From Nonomuraea endophytica (lineage in GTDB: Bacteria; Actinomycetota; Actinomycetes; Streptosporangiales; Streptosporangiaceae), in NCBI RefSeq assembly GCF_014203235.1, contig NZ_JACHIN010000004.1, positions 682,948 through 746,947 on the forward strand: a DNA stretch of 64,000 nucleotides, written 5' to 3'. Shown piece after piece: positions 23,851 to 32,835 of the stretch (the first letter of the stretch is position 1; every line of letters starts with the position of its first letter). The position numbers and the translations under genes were made by a program. The notes beneath the pieces were generated by a model. The model did not search any database and was not told the origin of the DNA. It saw only the letters and a program-made list of their open reading frames with translations.

Positions 23851-24765
23851 CTATTGCCCCTTCTCCACTTGTGTACCGACATCTCCGTCCAGGGCGGCGG
23901 CGATCTCGGGGAGCGAGGTGATCACCGCTCGTTCCCCGCCCGCCGCGACGAAGCGCAGCGCCGCCTCCACCTTCGGTCCCATGCTCCCCCCGGCGAAGTG
24001 CCCGGCGGCGTGCAGGACACGCAACTCGGGCAGGGAAATCCGGCCGATCGGGCGCGGGTCGGGCCCGCCGTACCCGATCATGGCGTGTGGCACGTCCGTC
24101 GCGATGATCAGCACCTTCGCCCGTACGGCCCGCGCCAGCAGCGCCGCCGCCAGATCCTTGTCGATCACCGCCTCGACGCCGGTCAGGACGCCGCCCGGCT
24201 GCCGCACCACCGGCACTCCCCCGCCGCCCGCGGCCACGACGGTGAACCCGGCGTCCATGAGCGTGGTCACCGCGCCCGCGTCGAGGATCTCCAGCGGCTC
24301 CGGCGAGGCCACCACCCGGCGCCACCCCCGGCCGAAGCTGCGCCACGTCTGGCCGAGCTTCTCGAAGCGCCGCGCCTCCTCCTCGGTGAAGTAGCGGCCG
24401 ATGGGCTTGACCGGCTCGGCGAAGCCCGGGTCGGCGGGGTCCACCAGCGTCCTGGTGACGACGGTGGCGACGCGGGGGCCGAGCGCGTTCATGATCAGGG
24501 TGCCGATCGTGGCCTGGGTCTGCGCGCCGCACCAGTCCAGCGGCACGGGCGGCACCACGGCCGCGGCCAGCTGGTTCTTCAGCAGCAGGTTGCCCACCTG
24601 GGGGCCGTTGCCGTGCGTGAGCGTCACCCGGTGGCCGGCGTCCAGCAGCGTGCGCACGTGCCGCATCGCCTCCTCGACCGCCGCGCGCTGGTGTTCGGGC
24701 GCCGCGCTGCCGTCCGGGGCGGTCATGGCGTTGCCGCCGAGTGCGATGAGTAGCCGTTCCCCCAC
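23851..24765 (-). CDS. arcC: Carbamate kinase
   Basis: A 304-aa amino acid kinase-fold enzyme interconverting carbamoyl phosphate + ADP with carbamate + ATP. The family motifs are present: IALGGNAM, THGNGPQVGNLLLKNQ, AAGGGGVPVV, VIDKDLAAALLA and HFAGGSMGPKVEAA. There is no arginine deiminase or ornithine transcarbamylase gene in the window, so it does not belong to a standard arginine-deiminase operon. Instead it heads the operon with the ring-opening amidohydrolase, suggesting a carbamoyl-bearing product upstream. GTG 24765 has TAGCGT seven bases before it, a leaderless arrangement. Confidence 0.95.
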   Translation of the reverse strand: MGERLLIALGGNAMTAPDGSAAPEHQRAAVEEAMRHVRTLLDAGHRVTLTHGNGPQVGNLLLKNQLAAAVVPPVPLDWCGAQTQATIGTLIMNALGPRVATVVTRTLVDPADPGFAEPVKPIGRYFTEEEARRFEKLGQTWRSFGRGWRRVVASPEPLEILDAGAVTTLMDAGFTVVAAGGGGVPVVRQPGGVLTGVEAVIDKDLAAALLARAVRAKVLIIATDVPHAMIGYGGPDPRPIGRISLPELRVLHAAGHFAGGSMGPKVEAALRFVAAGGERAVITSLPEIAAALDGDVGTQVEKGQ

Positions 24766-24772
24766 GCAGGCG

Positions 24773-24778
24773 ACGCTA
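24773..24778 (-). promoter_or_regulatory. Candidate leaderless -10 box of the carbamate kinase operon
   Basis: On the minus strand TAGCGT-N7-GTG. It is the likely promoter of the eight-gene leftward operon ending at 16041. Confidence 0.5.
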
Positions 24779-24985
24779 GCCGAGCGGCTCGGCCCCGTTC
24801 ATGGGCAATGTCTGCCGACGTCGTGACGAGATGTACGGCATGGCGGACATTCCTCGTTCGTTCCAGCCGCGCGCGGCGAGAACCACGAGGCGCCCGGCCG
24901 GGCCATCGAGCCGGCCCCGGGCTACGCCTGGCGCTGTGCAGGCGGGGGCATCCGGCTGGGGCGCGGGGAGTAGGGCGGGCGTCGG

Positions 24986-24991
24986 TAGAGT
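24986..24991 (+). promoter_or_regulatory. Leaderless -10 box of the alpha/beta hydrolase gene
   Basis: TAGAGT is exactly 6 nt before ATG 24998. A second TAGAGT at 25661-25666 precedes the next gene. Confidence 0.55.
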
Positions 24992-24997
24992 CGCCGC

Positions 24998-25657
24998 ATG
25001 ATGCGTGAGACCACGGCGAACGGGTTGAAGATCGTCTATCGGGAGGAAGGCCCGGCCGACGCTCCCCTCATGGTGCTGATCCACGGCAGGACCGCCAACC
25101 ACAACGACTGGAACGGCATCATCCAGCACTTCGCCAGGCGCTACCACGTGCTGGCTCCCGACCTGCGCGGGCATGGCGAGAGCGCGTACCCGGGCAGCTA
25201 TGCGCTCCCCGACATGGCCGACGACGTCGCCGGGCTGCTCGACGGGCGCAGGGCGGTGATCGTGGCGCACTCGCTGGGCGCGATGGTGGCCTTCCACCTG
25301 GCGATGCGCCGTCCCGAGCTGGTGGAGCGCCTCGTGCTGGAGGATCCGGGCGCGCCGCTGCCCATGACCGGGCGGGCGGCGCTGGTCCGCGACGACTCCA
25401 CCGGGTTCGACTGGGAGATGGTGTTGCAGACCGAGCGGCAGTTCGTGGACCCGGATCCGGCGTGGGCCGAGGGGCTCACCCGGCTGGCCGTGCCGACGCT
25501 GGTGCTGTCGGGCGGGCCGAGCAGCCAGATCAGGGCCGAGCCGGTGGCCGAGCTCATTCCGGGCGCCGCGCTGGTCACGATCGACGTCGGCCACCTGATC
25601 CACAGGGACGCGCGCGCCGCTTTCCTGGAGGCCGTCGAGGAGTTCCTGGAGGCCTGA
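24998..25657 (+). CDS. Alpha/beta hydrolase
   Basis: A 219-aa small alpha/beta-fold hydrolase. The oxyanion region is LIHGRTANHNDW, the nucleophile elbow VAHSLGAMVA (Ser near residue 91), and the C-terminal GHLIHRD supplies His; an Asp is expected in the LVLSGGPSSQ strand region but the usual D is not obvious there. The cap is very short compared with the 260-280 aa usual for the family. It has no signal peptide. Substrate unknown. Two overlapping ATGs (24998 and 25001) occur at the start. It is followed 17 bp later by the dehydrogenase gene. Confidence 0.87.
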   Translation: MMRETTANGLKIVYREEGPADAPLMVLIHGRTANHNDWNGIIQHFARRYHVLAPDLRGHGESAYPGSYALPDMADDVAGLLDGRRAVIVAHSLGAMVAFHLAMRRPELVERLVLEDPGAPLPMTGRAALVRDDSTGFDWEMVLQTERQFVDPDPAWAEGLTRLAVPTLVLSGGPSSQIRAEPVAELIPGAALVTIDVGHLIHRDARAAFLEAVEEFLEA

Positions 25658-25674
25658 TCGTAGAGTGCTGAGGC

Positions 25675-26625
25675 ATGCGGATCACGGTAAGCGCTTCCCC
25701 TGCCCTTCGAGCCCAGTTCTTCCCCGACCTCGATCGGTTGCTCGCACTCGGCGACGTCCGGATCGTCGACGACCACGCCGATCTGCCCGCCGCGTTGCCC
25801 GGCACGCGGGTGCTGGTGACCAGCTGGGGCGCGCCCGCGCTGGGACGTGAGCTGCTCGACCTGGCACCCGAGCTGCGGCTGCTGGCCCATACGGGCGCGA
25901 CCGTGAAGCCGTTCGTGACCGGCGAGTCGTGGGCCCGCGGCGTCCGGGTGACCCAGGCGGGCGCGGGCATGGCCAGGTCGGTGGCGGAGGCGTCGCTGGC
26001 GTTCACGCTGGCGTTGCTGTACCGGCTGCAGCGCTTCGACCACGCGTTGCGCTCCGGCGCGGACTGGGCCGCCGCCTCGGAGGCGCCGCCCCGGCACGAG
26101 ATCCTCGGCTGCCGGATCGGGGTGGTCGGCGCGTCGCGTACCGGCCGGGCCTACATCGACCTGGTACGCGCGCTGGGCGCCGAGGTGGCGGTGCACGATC
26201 CCTACTTCGAGGGCTCGGTCGGCCTGGACGACCTGCTGGCCACGAGCCGGGTCGTGGCGCTGCACGCGCCGGTGCTGCCCGAGACCAGGCACATGATCGG
26301 CGCGCGTGAGCTGGCGCTGATGCCGGACGGCGCCATGCTGGTCAACACCGCGCGCTCGTGGCTGGTGGACCAGGATGCGCTGCTTGCGGAGCTGCGTACC
26401 GGGCGGCTGGACGCGGCGCTCGACGTGTTCGACGAGGAGCCGCTGCCGACCGATCACCCGTTCCGGCGGCTGCCGAACGTCCTGCTCACCCCGCACCGGG
26501 CGGCCGGCACCGTGGAGTGCTACCGGCGGCTCGGCGACATCGTGATCGACGAGATCGCCCGCTTCGCCGCAGGCCGGCCCCTGGAGCACGAGGTCACGGC
26601 GGAGATGCTGTCCAGAATGGGCTGA
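25675..26625 (+). CDS. D-isomer specific 2-hydroxyacid dehydrogenase family protein
   Basis: A 316-aa NAD(P)-dependent dehydrogenase of the D-2-hydroxyacid family. The nucleotide loop reads IGVVGASRTGRAYIDL, a variant of the usual GxGxxG. The substrate residues appear in order: VNTARSWLVD with the catalytic Arg (normally NxxRG), DVFDEEPLP with Glu, and LLTPHRAAG with His. In the family this reduces a 2-keto acid or related substrate. TAGAGT lies 8 nt before ATG 25675, so it may have its own promoter besides read-through from the hydrolase. The weakened NARG motif (NTARS) hints at an unusual substrate. Confidence 0.88.
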   Translation: MRITVSASPALRAQFFPDLDRLLALGDVRIVDDHADLPAALPGTRVLVTSWGAPALGRELLDLAPELRLLAHTGATVKPFVTGESWARGVRVTQAGAGMARSVAEASLAFTLALLYRLQRFDHALRSGADWAAASEAPPRHEILGCRIGVVGASRTGRAYIDLVRALGAEVAVHDPYFEGSVGLDDLLATSRVVALHAPVLPETRHMIGARELALMPDGAMLVNTARSWLVDQDALLAELRTGRLDAALDVFDEEPLPTDHPFRRLPNVLLTPHRAAGTVECYRRLGDIVIDEIARFAAGRPLEHEVTAEMLSRMG

Positions 26626-26640
26626 CCAGGCGTGACCGTA

Positions 26641-27753
26641 ATGTCACAAAGATCCGCGAAGGTAGGGAGAGTGGCTACGAAGCTCGGCGAGCACTTGCGG
26701 GACCGGCTGCGCACGTTCGGGCTGATGGCTCCCTCGGTGGCGCAGTGCTCGGTCGGCGCGGCGCTGGCCTGGGTGATCGCCACCCAGCTCCTCGGCCACG
26801 CCCGCCCGTTCTTCGCGCCCATCGCCGTGCTCATCTGCGTCGGCGTCGGGCTCGGGCAACGGCTGCGCCGGGTGATCGAGCTCGTCGTCGGCGTCAGCCT
26901 CGGCGTCGGCGTGGGCGACCTGCTCGTCGCCTCGATCGGCTCGGGCCCGTGGCAGATCGCGCTGGTCGTCGGCCTCGCCATGTCGGCGGCGGTGCTGCTG
27001 AACAGCGGCGCGCTGTTCGTCGCGCAGGCCGGGTCGTCGGCCGTGCTGGTCGCCACCCTGCTGCCGCCCGGCGACACCGGCGGCCTGGACCGCATGCTCG
27101 ACGCGCTCACCGGCGGCGTCGTCGGCATCGCGGCCGTGGCGCTGCTGCCCGCCAGCCCCTTCGCCATCGCCGCCAAGCACGCCTCCGGGGTGCTCGACGC
27201 GCTGTCCACGGTGCTGGAGAAGTGCGCCGAGGCGATCGAGAAGCGGGACGCGGACCTGGCCGCCGAGGCGCTGGAGGAGGCGCGCGGCACCCAGGCGGTG
27301 ATCGAGGAGTTCGAGCAGGCGCTGGAGACCAGCCGGGAGATCGCCACGATCTCGCCGCTGCACTGGCACCGCCGCGCCCGCCTGAGCCGCTACGAGAGCG
27401 CGGCGGTGCCCGTGGACCTCGCGCTGCGCAACGCCCGTGTGCTGGCCCGCCGCACGCTGGCCGCGCTCGGCGAGACGTCGCCGCCGCCGACCACGCTGGC
27501 CACCTCGCTGCGCGAGGTCTCCGAGGCGACCCTGCTCCTGCAACTGGAGCTCGGCGCGGGCCGCGAACCCCAGCTCGCCCGGCAGGCCCTGCTCGCCGTG
27601 GCCGCCCGGCAGCGTCCTGACCGGCTGGGCTTCTCCGCCGACGTGATACTCGCCCAGTTGCGCTCGATCGTGGTCGACCTGCTCCAGGCCACCGGCATCA
27701 GCAACGACGAGGCCACGGCCGCGCTGCCCCCGCTGGACTTCACCCCGCCCTGA
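26641..27753 (+). CDS. FUSC-like membrane protein (aromatic acid exporter type)
   Basis: A 370-aa protein with a cluster of about six hydrophobic helices in residues 25-180, then a cytoplasmic helical domain (residues about 180-360) rich in Ala, Glu and Leu. The order and the phrase ARPFFAPIAVLICVGVGLGQR resemble the FUSC/ArAE family linked to efflux of aromatic acids. Function here is inferred from family only. The start is uncertain: GTG 26632, ATG 26641 and GTG 26671 are in frame, none with an ideal ribosome site. Its last 14 bp overlap the convergent NicO-type gene. Confidence 0.8.
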   Translation: MSQRSAKVGRVATKLGEHLRDRLRTFGLMAPSVAQCSVGAALAWVIATQLLGHARPFFAPIAVLICVGVGLGQRLRRVIELVVGVSLGVGVGDLLVASIGSGPWQIALVVGLAMSAAVLLNSGALFVAQAGSSAVLVATLLPPGDTGGLDRMLDALTGGVVGIAAVALLPASPFAIAAKHASGVLDALSTVLEKCAEAIEKRDADLAAEALEEARGTQAVIEEFEQALETSREIATISPLHWHRRARLSRYESAAVPVDLALRNARVLARRTLAALGETSPPPTTLATSLREVSEATLLLQLELGAGREPQLARQALLAVAARQRPDRLGFSADVILAQLRSIVVDLLQATGISNDEATAALPPLDFTPP

Positions 27754-28987
27754 CCAGCTCCATCGCGGCCAGCGCCGTGCTGCCCAGCCCGCCGGCCAGC
27801 ACCAGCAGCGCCCCGGCCAGGGGCAGGTGGCGGGTCCAGCGGTGCCGGGTCACCGTACCGAGAAGATCACTCCCACGCAGTACGGCCAGCCCGACCGCCG
27901 ACAGCGTGAGCGCCATGCCCACCCCGAAGGCGGCGACCAGCACGAGCGCGACGAACGCCCGGCCGGACAGCAGGCCGGTCAGCAGCAGCAGGAAGGCCGA
28001 CGGCGAGGGCAGCAGACCGCCGGAGACCCCCAGCGTGACCAGCCCGCGCCGGGTGAGCAGCGACCCCTCGTGCCCATGACCGTGTCCGTGTCCGTGGCCA
28101 TGCCCATGACCGTGCCCATGGCCGTGCCCGTGCCCGTGCCCGTGGCCGCCCAGTGCGCCCTGGGCGCGCAGGTGGCGGTACACCAGGCCGCCGCCCACCG
28201 ACAGGACCGCCGCCGCCCCGGCCAGTTGCAGCCAGCGGGTCACCGCGCCCAGGTCGGGCGCGTTGTCCACGGCCAGCCACCACACCACAGCCAGCACCGC
28301 CACCGACACCGTGTGCATGAGCGCCACGACGCCGCCCAGCCGCACCGCGTCCATGGGACGAGCCTGGCCGCCGAGCAGGTAACCGGCGGTCAGCGTCTTG
28401 CCGTGCCCGGGAGCGCAGGCGTGGGCCGCCCCCGCCACCAGTGCCACCAGCAGCGCCAGCGGCAGGAACCGGTCGATCAGCGACGGCAGGTCCGTGGTGA
28501 ACGACGTGGAGGTGGCCGTGGCCGCGGTGCCGCTGAGCCGTACCGGATGGGCGGGCGCGTCGGCGGTGTGGAGCGCGCCCGAGCCCGACGGCGTGACCGA
28601 CACCGTGCGGTAGGCGGCGTTGAGGTCGTGCAGCAGCGTCACGCTCACGCGCAGCTCGCCGGCCACCTGGGGGCAGTGGAAGCGCAGCACGGCGCCGGTC
28701 GTGGCCAGCGCCCCGGTACGCACCTCGGTCACCGGGCAGTCGGCCGCGCCCTGCCGGACCGTCACCCCACGCCGGAAATATCCGTCGAGGGCGGGGACGG
28801 CCTTGGTCAGCGCGGCGATGTCGTCGGCGGCCGCCGACCAGGTGATCTCGACCGCCGGGCCGTCGGCGCGGATCTTCGCCACGGGCGGCGGGCCGAAGGG
28901 GTGTGCCCACCCCGGACCCGCCGCCCCCAGCAGGATCAGCGCCACCGCGCCCGCGACCGCGAGCAGGCGAGCCAATCCCTTGGTCAT
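27740..28987 (-). CDS. NicO-type nickel/cobalt transporter with secreted N-terminal domain and poly(His-Gly) loop
   Basis: A 415-aa membrane protein. A signal peptide (about 1-28) is followed by an extracellular domain with two cysteines (about 30-165), then six helices. The metal signature is in the first helix: HACAPGHGKTLTAGYLL, as in RcnA/NicO proteins. Between helices 3 and 4 is an uninterrupted (Gly-His) run of about 14 dipeptides, a metal-binding loop exaggerated compared with most homologues. NicO proteins move Ni or Co (often efflux). Its ATG overlaps the stop of the giant phosphoesterase by 4 bp. Confidence 0.9.
   Translation of the reverse strand: MTKGLARLLAVAGAVALILLGAAGPGWAHPFGPPPVAKIRADGPAVEITWSAAADDIAALTKAVPALDGYFRRGVTVRQGAADCPVTEVRTGALATTGAVLRFHCPQVAGELRVSVTLLHDLNAAYRTVSVTPSGSGALHTADAPAHPVRLSGTAATATSTSFTTDLPSLIDRFLPLALLVALVAGAAHACAPGHGKTLTAGYLLGGQARPMDAVRLGGVVALMHTVSVAVLAVVWWLAVDNAPDLGAVTRWLQLAGAAAVLSVGGGLVYRHLRAQGALGGHGHGHGHGHGHGHGHGHGHGHGHGHEGSLLTRRGLVTLGVSGGLLPSPSAFLLLLTGLLSGRAFVALVLVAAFGVGMALTLSAVGLAVLRGSDLLGTVTRHRWTRHLPLAGALLVLAGGLGSTALAAMELVRAG
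28066..28150. repeat. Hexanucleotide (His-Gly) microsatellite in the NicO-type gene
   Basis: About 14 six-base units (plus strand ccatgc/ccgtgc/ccgtga types) encode alternating Gly and His. Third-position variation is frequent, indicating selection for the peptide rather than very recent slippage. Confidence 0.85.
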
Positions 28988-31900
28988 CTAGCCGCCAGCG
29001 CGTGCAACGACCCGTCGTCGCTCAGCGCGAACACCGTGTTCCCGCTCACCGACAGCGCCGAGGCGACCCCGCCGCCCAGGTCGTAGGCGGCCAGTCGCCG
29101 TCCCGTCGCCCGGTCCAGGGCCACGACCCGGCCGTCCCAGGTGCCCGCGTACACCGTGGTCTCGGTGGCCAGCGCGTGCGCCGCCGGCGAGCCTGGCCCG
29201 TTGGCCTTGCACGAGCTGCCGGAACGCCACGGGTCCTCCATCGGGCTCTCGCCCGGCAGGTAGCCGGTGGGGGTCTCCCACAGCGTCTTGCCGGTCGCGC
29301 TGTCGTAGGCGCGGACCATGCCGTCCTGGCCGGCCACATAGGCGAGGTTGCCCCAGGTCGCCGGGCTGGTCACGGGCGGCGGGCCGTACTCGCAGACCGC
29401 GGCCGTGCCCACCTTGGCGTGCCAGCGCACCGCGCCGTCGGCGCCGTGCCCGCGGGTGCCGGTGGCGGTCGTCGTCACCAGCCCCGACTCGCTGAACACC
29501 GGCGAGGACTGCGAGAAGATGTCGCCCCCGGTGTCCACGCTGGTCAGCTGCTTGCACGTGGCCAGGTCCATCGAGATCAGCGACTGGCTGGAGCCCGAGT
29601 GCAGCCACGCGGTGGTCGAGCCGGGCTTCCTGATCGCGGTGCTGTGGAACTCGCCCCACGCGACCGGCGCGTTGAAGCCGCCGGGCAGCCGCTCGCCGGT
29701 ACGGGCGTCGCGGCAGCGCACCCCGTCCCACTCGTGGTAGACGGCGACCGCGCGGCCGTCGGGCAGGTCGAACACGCTGACCGGCCCGCCGGCGCGGCCG
29801 TAACGCCGCACGGTGCCCTGCTTGACCTCTTCGGCGTCGATGGTCTCCCACGCCACCCTGCCGGTCCGCTCGTCCAGCGCGTAGACGCGCCCGACGCCGG
29901 TCGTCAGGTAGACCTTGCCGCCGTGCACGGCCGGGAAGGACTCGGCGTCGCCGTCGAGGTAGGTGCGCCACAGCTCACGTCCGGTGCGCGCGTCATAGGC
30001 CAGCATCATGCTGTACGGCGAGGCGAACGCCTGCGAGGCGACGATCACCCTGCCACCCGAGACGGCGGCCCCGTTGAGGTGGAACTGCTCACCCGTGTTG
30101 GCCGCCCACCGCAGATCCAGGGCGGCGCCCGGGTTGTCGGTGGAGGCCGAGCGGCCCTGCTCGTCGCCGCCCTGCCGCAGCCAGTCGCCCTTGGGCTCCG
30201 GCCGCGAGACGCGGGAGTCCGGCTTGACCTCGAAGGTGGTGCGCACCTTCGGGAACGGCTTGCCCTTGCTGTCCCTGACGGTCAGCTCGGCCGTGTACGT
30301 GCCCGGGTGCAGGCCGGTGATCCGGTCGCTGACCCGCGTCCACGACACGTGCGCCTTCGGACACGACTCGCCCTTGTAGCAGTTGACGATGCCCCTCGGC
30401 CGGGTCTCCTCCCCGAAGCGCAGGTGGTCGCGCTTCCAGACGGGCCACCCGTTCTTGGCGCGGACGGTCAGCTCGGCCCTGGACGGGGTGCGGCCGTCGT
30501 CCTCGGCGTAGATCTCCAGCGGTACGCCGGCCTTCTTGCCGTGGACGCTGCCGGTCGCGGGGCTCACCAGCGAGACGTCGTCGTTGACGCCGAACTGGCG
30601 GTGCACGCCGGTGACGTAACCCTTGTCCCTGCCGGTGATCGCGCTGAAGTCGAGGATCTTGTAGTCGGGCCGGGCGGCGTCGATGCCGTACATGCCCATG
30701 TTGTTGACCTCGACCGAGCGGGCGAACGCGCCCCGGCGGTACTCGGCCTGCTGGTTGTGCCCGGCGGCGAACATCCGCACGTCGTACTTGGCCAGCTCGT
30801 CCACCGTCGGCTGCATGCCGGCGCCCGGACCCCAGCGGGTGAACAGCGACCGGTGCGCGAACACGAACACCTGCTTGCCCACCGCGTGCCTGCGCAGGTC
30901 CTCGCGCAGCCACTGGAGCTGCGGGGCCAGGCCGCGGGTGTCGTAGTTGTCCTCCAGCACGACGATGTGCCGTCCGTCGCGGTCGAAGCTGTACCACTCG
31001 GGGCCGACGTTGCGCCGCCAGAACTCCAGGCTGCCGCCGTACCCGACCGAGGTCGCGGTGCCGCCCACGTCGTGGTTGCCGATCACCGGGTAGAACGGGT
31101 GTCCCAGCTTGCCGTCGCGCAGGCCGTTCCTGAGCAGGTCGTAACCGCCCTGACGGCGGGCGGCGTCGGCGTAGTCGGTGACGGTCAGGTCGCCGGTGGT
31201 GATGGTCAGCGTGGCGCCGTCCACCTCGGACATCGCCTTGACCTGGCCGGTCCAGCGCGGAGCCGCGCTCTGGTACTCCTCGTCGGTGCGGTTGCCCACC
31301 TCGACGTCGGAGACCATCAGCCACTTCTCCTTCGGGTCGGCCGCCGCCTTGGAGGGCACCAGGGCGAAGTCGACGCCGGTCTGCTGGTCGAGCTGGCGGA
31401 AGAAGCGCGGGATGTAGTCCTCGCGCAGCACCGGCTGGTAGCCGTCGGGCGAGACGACGTAGACCATGTCGGTCTCGCGGCGGTTGCGGTCGACCTGGAT
31501 GCTGTAGGTGCCGTCAGCCGCGGTCGTGGCCCAGTTGGCGCCGTCGGTCACGGACACGCGGGGGAAGCCCGCCTCGCCGCGGTCCTTGGCGCCGTTGCCG
31601 TTGCGGTCCTTGAACACCGTGCCCGTGATGGTGACGATGTCGGCGCTGGCCCCGGCCAGCGTGAACGTCGCCGGGTCGCTGAGCATCTCGTAGCCGTCGT
31701 CGAACATGAAGTAGCCGGTCCAGGAGCCCTCACCGAGCGCGGTGGTGGGGATCGAGACCGTGCCGGAACCCAGCGGCGCCCGCACCCACACCCGCGAGGC
31801 CACCACGCCCGGCTTCTCGCCCGGACCGTAGAGCCCGATCCAGTTCAGGGCGTTGACCCTGTCGGTGGAGTAGCTGAAGGTGACGGGCTGCCCGGCCTTG

Positions 31901-32793
31901 GGGTCGGTCGTGGTCATCTTCAGCGTCCCGGCCGCCGCGTCCGCACTGTCCGCGCTCGGGCTCGGCGTGGGCGTGGCCTCCGCCGTACCTTCCGGCGTGG
32001 CGTCCCGCGCCGCCTTCTCCCCGCCGGGCGTCTCCCCGCCGGGCGTCTGCTCGGCCGTCGTCTCGGCGGCGGGCGGCTCTGCGGCGGGCGTCTCGGCTGC
32101 GGGCCGCCCGGTGGCTGGCGTCGGCGCGGGCTCGGGGCTCGCGGCGATGGCCGCCTGCGGGGCGAGCACCGCGACGCTCACGGCGACCGCGATCGCCGCC
32201 CTGCTCCGCCACGTCCGCCGTCCGGTGGCACCCCGTCCGGTGGTCGCCGCGGCGCCCCTTCCGGTACGGCGCAGCAGTACCACCACCAGGAGCGCCAGCA
32301 ACGCCAAAGCGGCCAGCACACCCACGACGAACGGCCACACGGCGCGGACCGGAGCGTGCGCGCCGGTCACGTCGATCACCGGCGCGGCGGCGTTCACGTT
32401 GGCCGCGGTGCCGTCGAACTCGGCGATCACCTCGGTGAGCCCGCCCCGGTCCAGCAGCGGCGCCAGATCCAGCGCGTCCACTGCGCACGACCAGGCCAGC
32501 TCGACCACCACTCCCCCGGACACCCCGCCGCCGTCACCGGAGACGCCGTGGGCGCTGACCGGGCAGGGCGTGGGGAGCAGCGCGGAGGCCCAGGCGCCCG
32601 CGCCTTCCGGGCTGACGACGTCGCGGTGGACGATCAGCCGTCCACTGGTCACCCCTTCGGAGGTGGCCACGACGAGTTCGGCGTGCTGCCGGGTCAGGTG
32701 CGCGGAGGCCGGGCCTGCGCACAGCGCCACCCCTGCCGCGACCGCCAAGAGCAGCACGATGGCTTGCCACAATGACGTTAATTGTCTAGACAT
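28984..32793 (-). CDS. Giant surface protein: ectodomain, calcineurin-like phosphoesterase and PQQ-type propeller
   Basis: A 1269-aa protein with unusual architecture. Order: signal peptide (1-32); a 120-aa ectodomain with two Cys; a membrane helix (152-174); a second signal-like hydrophobic segment (197-219, ending AAIAAS); a Pro/Thr/Ala/Glu linker to about 290; a calcineurin-N-like beta domain; a metallophosphoesterase domain with TTGDLTV, IGNHDVGG, FAHRSL and AGHNQQ motifs; an Ig-like region; and a C-terminal PQQ-like propeller (YDARTGRELWRTYLDG, YDSATGKTLWETPTG). The metal core has GNHD and AGHNQ, although the usual first DxH reads VSDVEVG. No start codon fits between the two halves, so it looks like a true fusion. 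It is coupled to the NicO-type gene. Confidence 0.9.
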   Translation of the reverse strand: MSRQLTSLWQAIVLLLAVAAGVALCAGPASAHLTRQHAELVVATSEGVTSGRLIVHRDVVSPEGAGAWASALLPTPCPVSAHGVSGDGGGVSGGVVVELAWSCAVDALDLAPLLDRGGLTEVIAEFDGTAANVNAAAPVIDVTGAHAPVRAVWPFVVGVLAALALLALLVVVLLRRTGRGAAATTGRGATGRRTWRSRAAIAVAVSVAVLAPQAAIAASPEPAPTPATGRPAAETPAAEPPAAETTAEQTPGGETPGGEKAARDATPEGTAEATPTPSPSADSADAAAGTLKMTTTDPKAGQPVTFSYSTDRVNALNWIGLYGPGEKPGVVASRVWVRAPLGSGTVSIPTTALGEGSWTGYFMFDDGYEMLSDPATFTLAGASADIVTITGTVFKDRNGNGAKDRGEAGFPRVSVTDGANWATTAADGTYSIQVDRNRRETDMVYVVSPDGYQPVLREDYIPRFFRQLDQQTGVDFALVPSKAAADPKEKWLMVSDVEVGNRTDEEYQSAAPRWTGQVKAMSEVDGATLTITTGDLTVTDYADAARRQGGYDLLRNGLRDGKLGHPFYPVIGNHDVGGTATSVGYGGSLEFWRRNVGPEWYSFDRDGRHIVVLEDNYDTRGLAPQLQWLREDLRRHAVGKQVFVFAHRSLFTRWGPGAGMQPTVDELAKYDVRMFAAGHNQQAEYRRGAFARSVEVNNMGMYGIDAARPDYKILDFSAITGRDKGYVTGVHRQFGVNDDVSLVSPATGSVHGKKAGVPLEIYAEDDGRTPSRAELTVRAKNGWPVWKRDHLRFGEETRPRGIVNCYKGESCPKAHVSWTRVSDRITGLHPGTYTAELTVRDSKGKPFPKVRTTFEVKPDSRVSRPEPKGDWLRQGGDEQGRSASTDNPGAALDLRWAANTGEQFHLNGAAVSGGRVIVASQAFASPYSMMLAYDARTGRELWRTYLDGDAESFPAVHGGKVYLTTGVGRVYALDERTGRVAWETIDAEEVKQGTVRRYGRAGGPVSVFDLPDGRAVAVYHEWDGVRCRDARTGERLPGGFNAPVAWGEFHSTAIRKPGSTTAWLHSGSSQSLISMDLATCKQLTSVDTGGDIFSQSSPVFSESGLVTTTATGTRGHGADGAVRWHAKVGTAAVCEYGPPPVTSPATWGNLAYVAGQDGMVRAYDSATGKTLWETPTGYLPGESPMEDPWRSGSSCKANGPGSPAAHALATETTVYAGTWDGRVVALDRATGRRLAAYDLGGGVASALSVSGNTVFALSDDGSLHALAAR

Positions 32794-32800
32794 GTTCGGC

Positions 32801-32806
32801 AGCGTA
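32801..32806 (-). promoter_or_regulatory. Candidate leaderless -10 box of the phosphoesterase-NicO operon
   Basis: On the minus strand TACGCT-N7-ATG, with no usable ribosome site close to ATG 32793. Confidence 0.45.
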
Positions 32807-32835
32807 GGGAGCGTCCCCTCCGGCGGAGAAGGGGC

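Noticed and set aside
28903..32775. A 1290-codon plus-strand frame antisense to the phosphoesterase gene
   Set aside because: Low-complexity translation without motifs; the minus-strand frame contains a full phosphoesterase and propeller.
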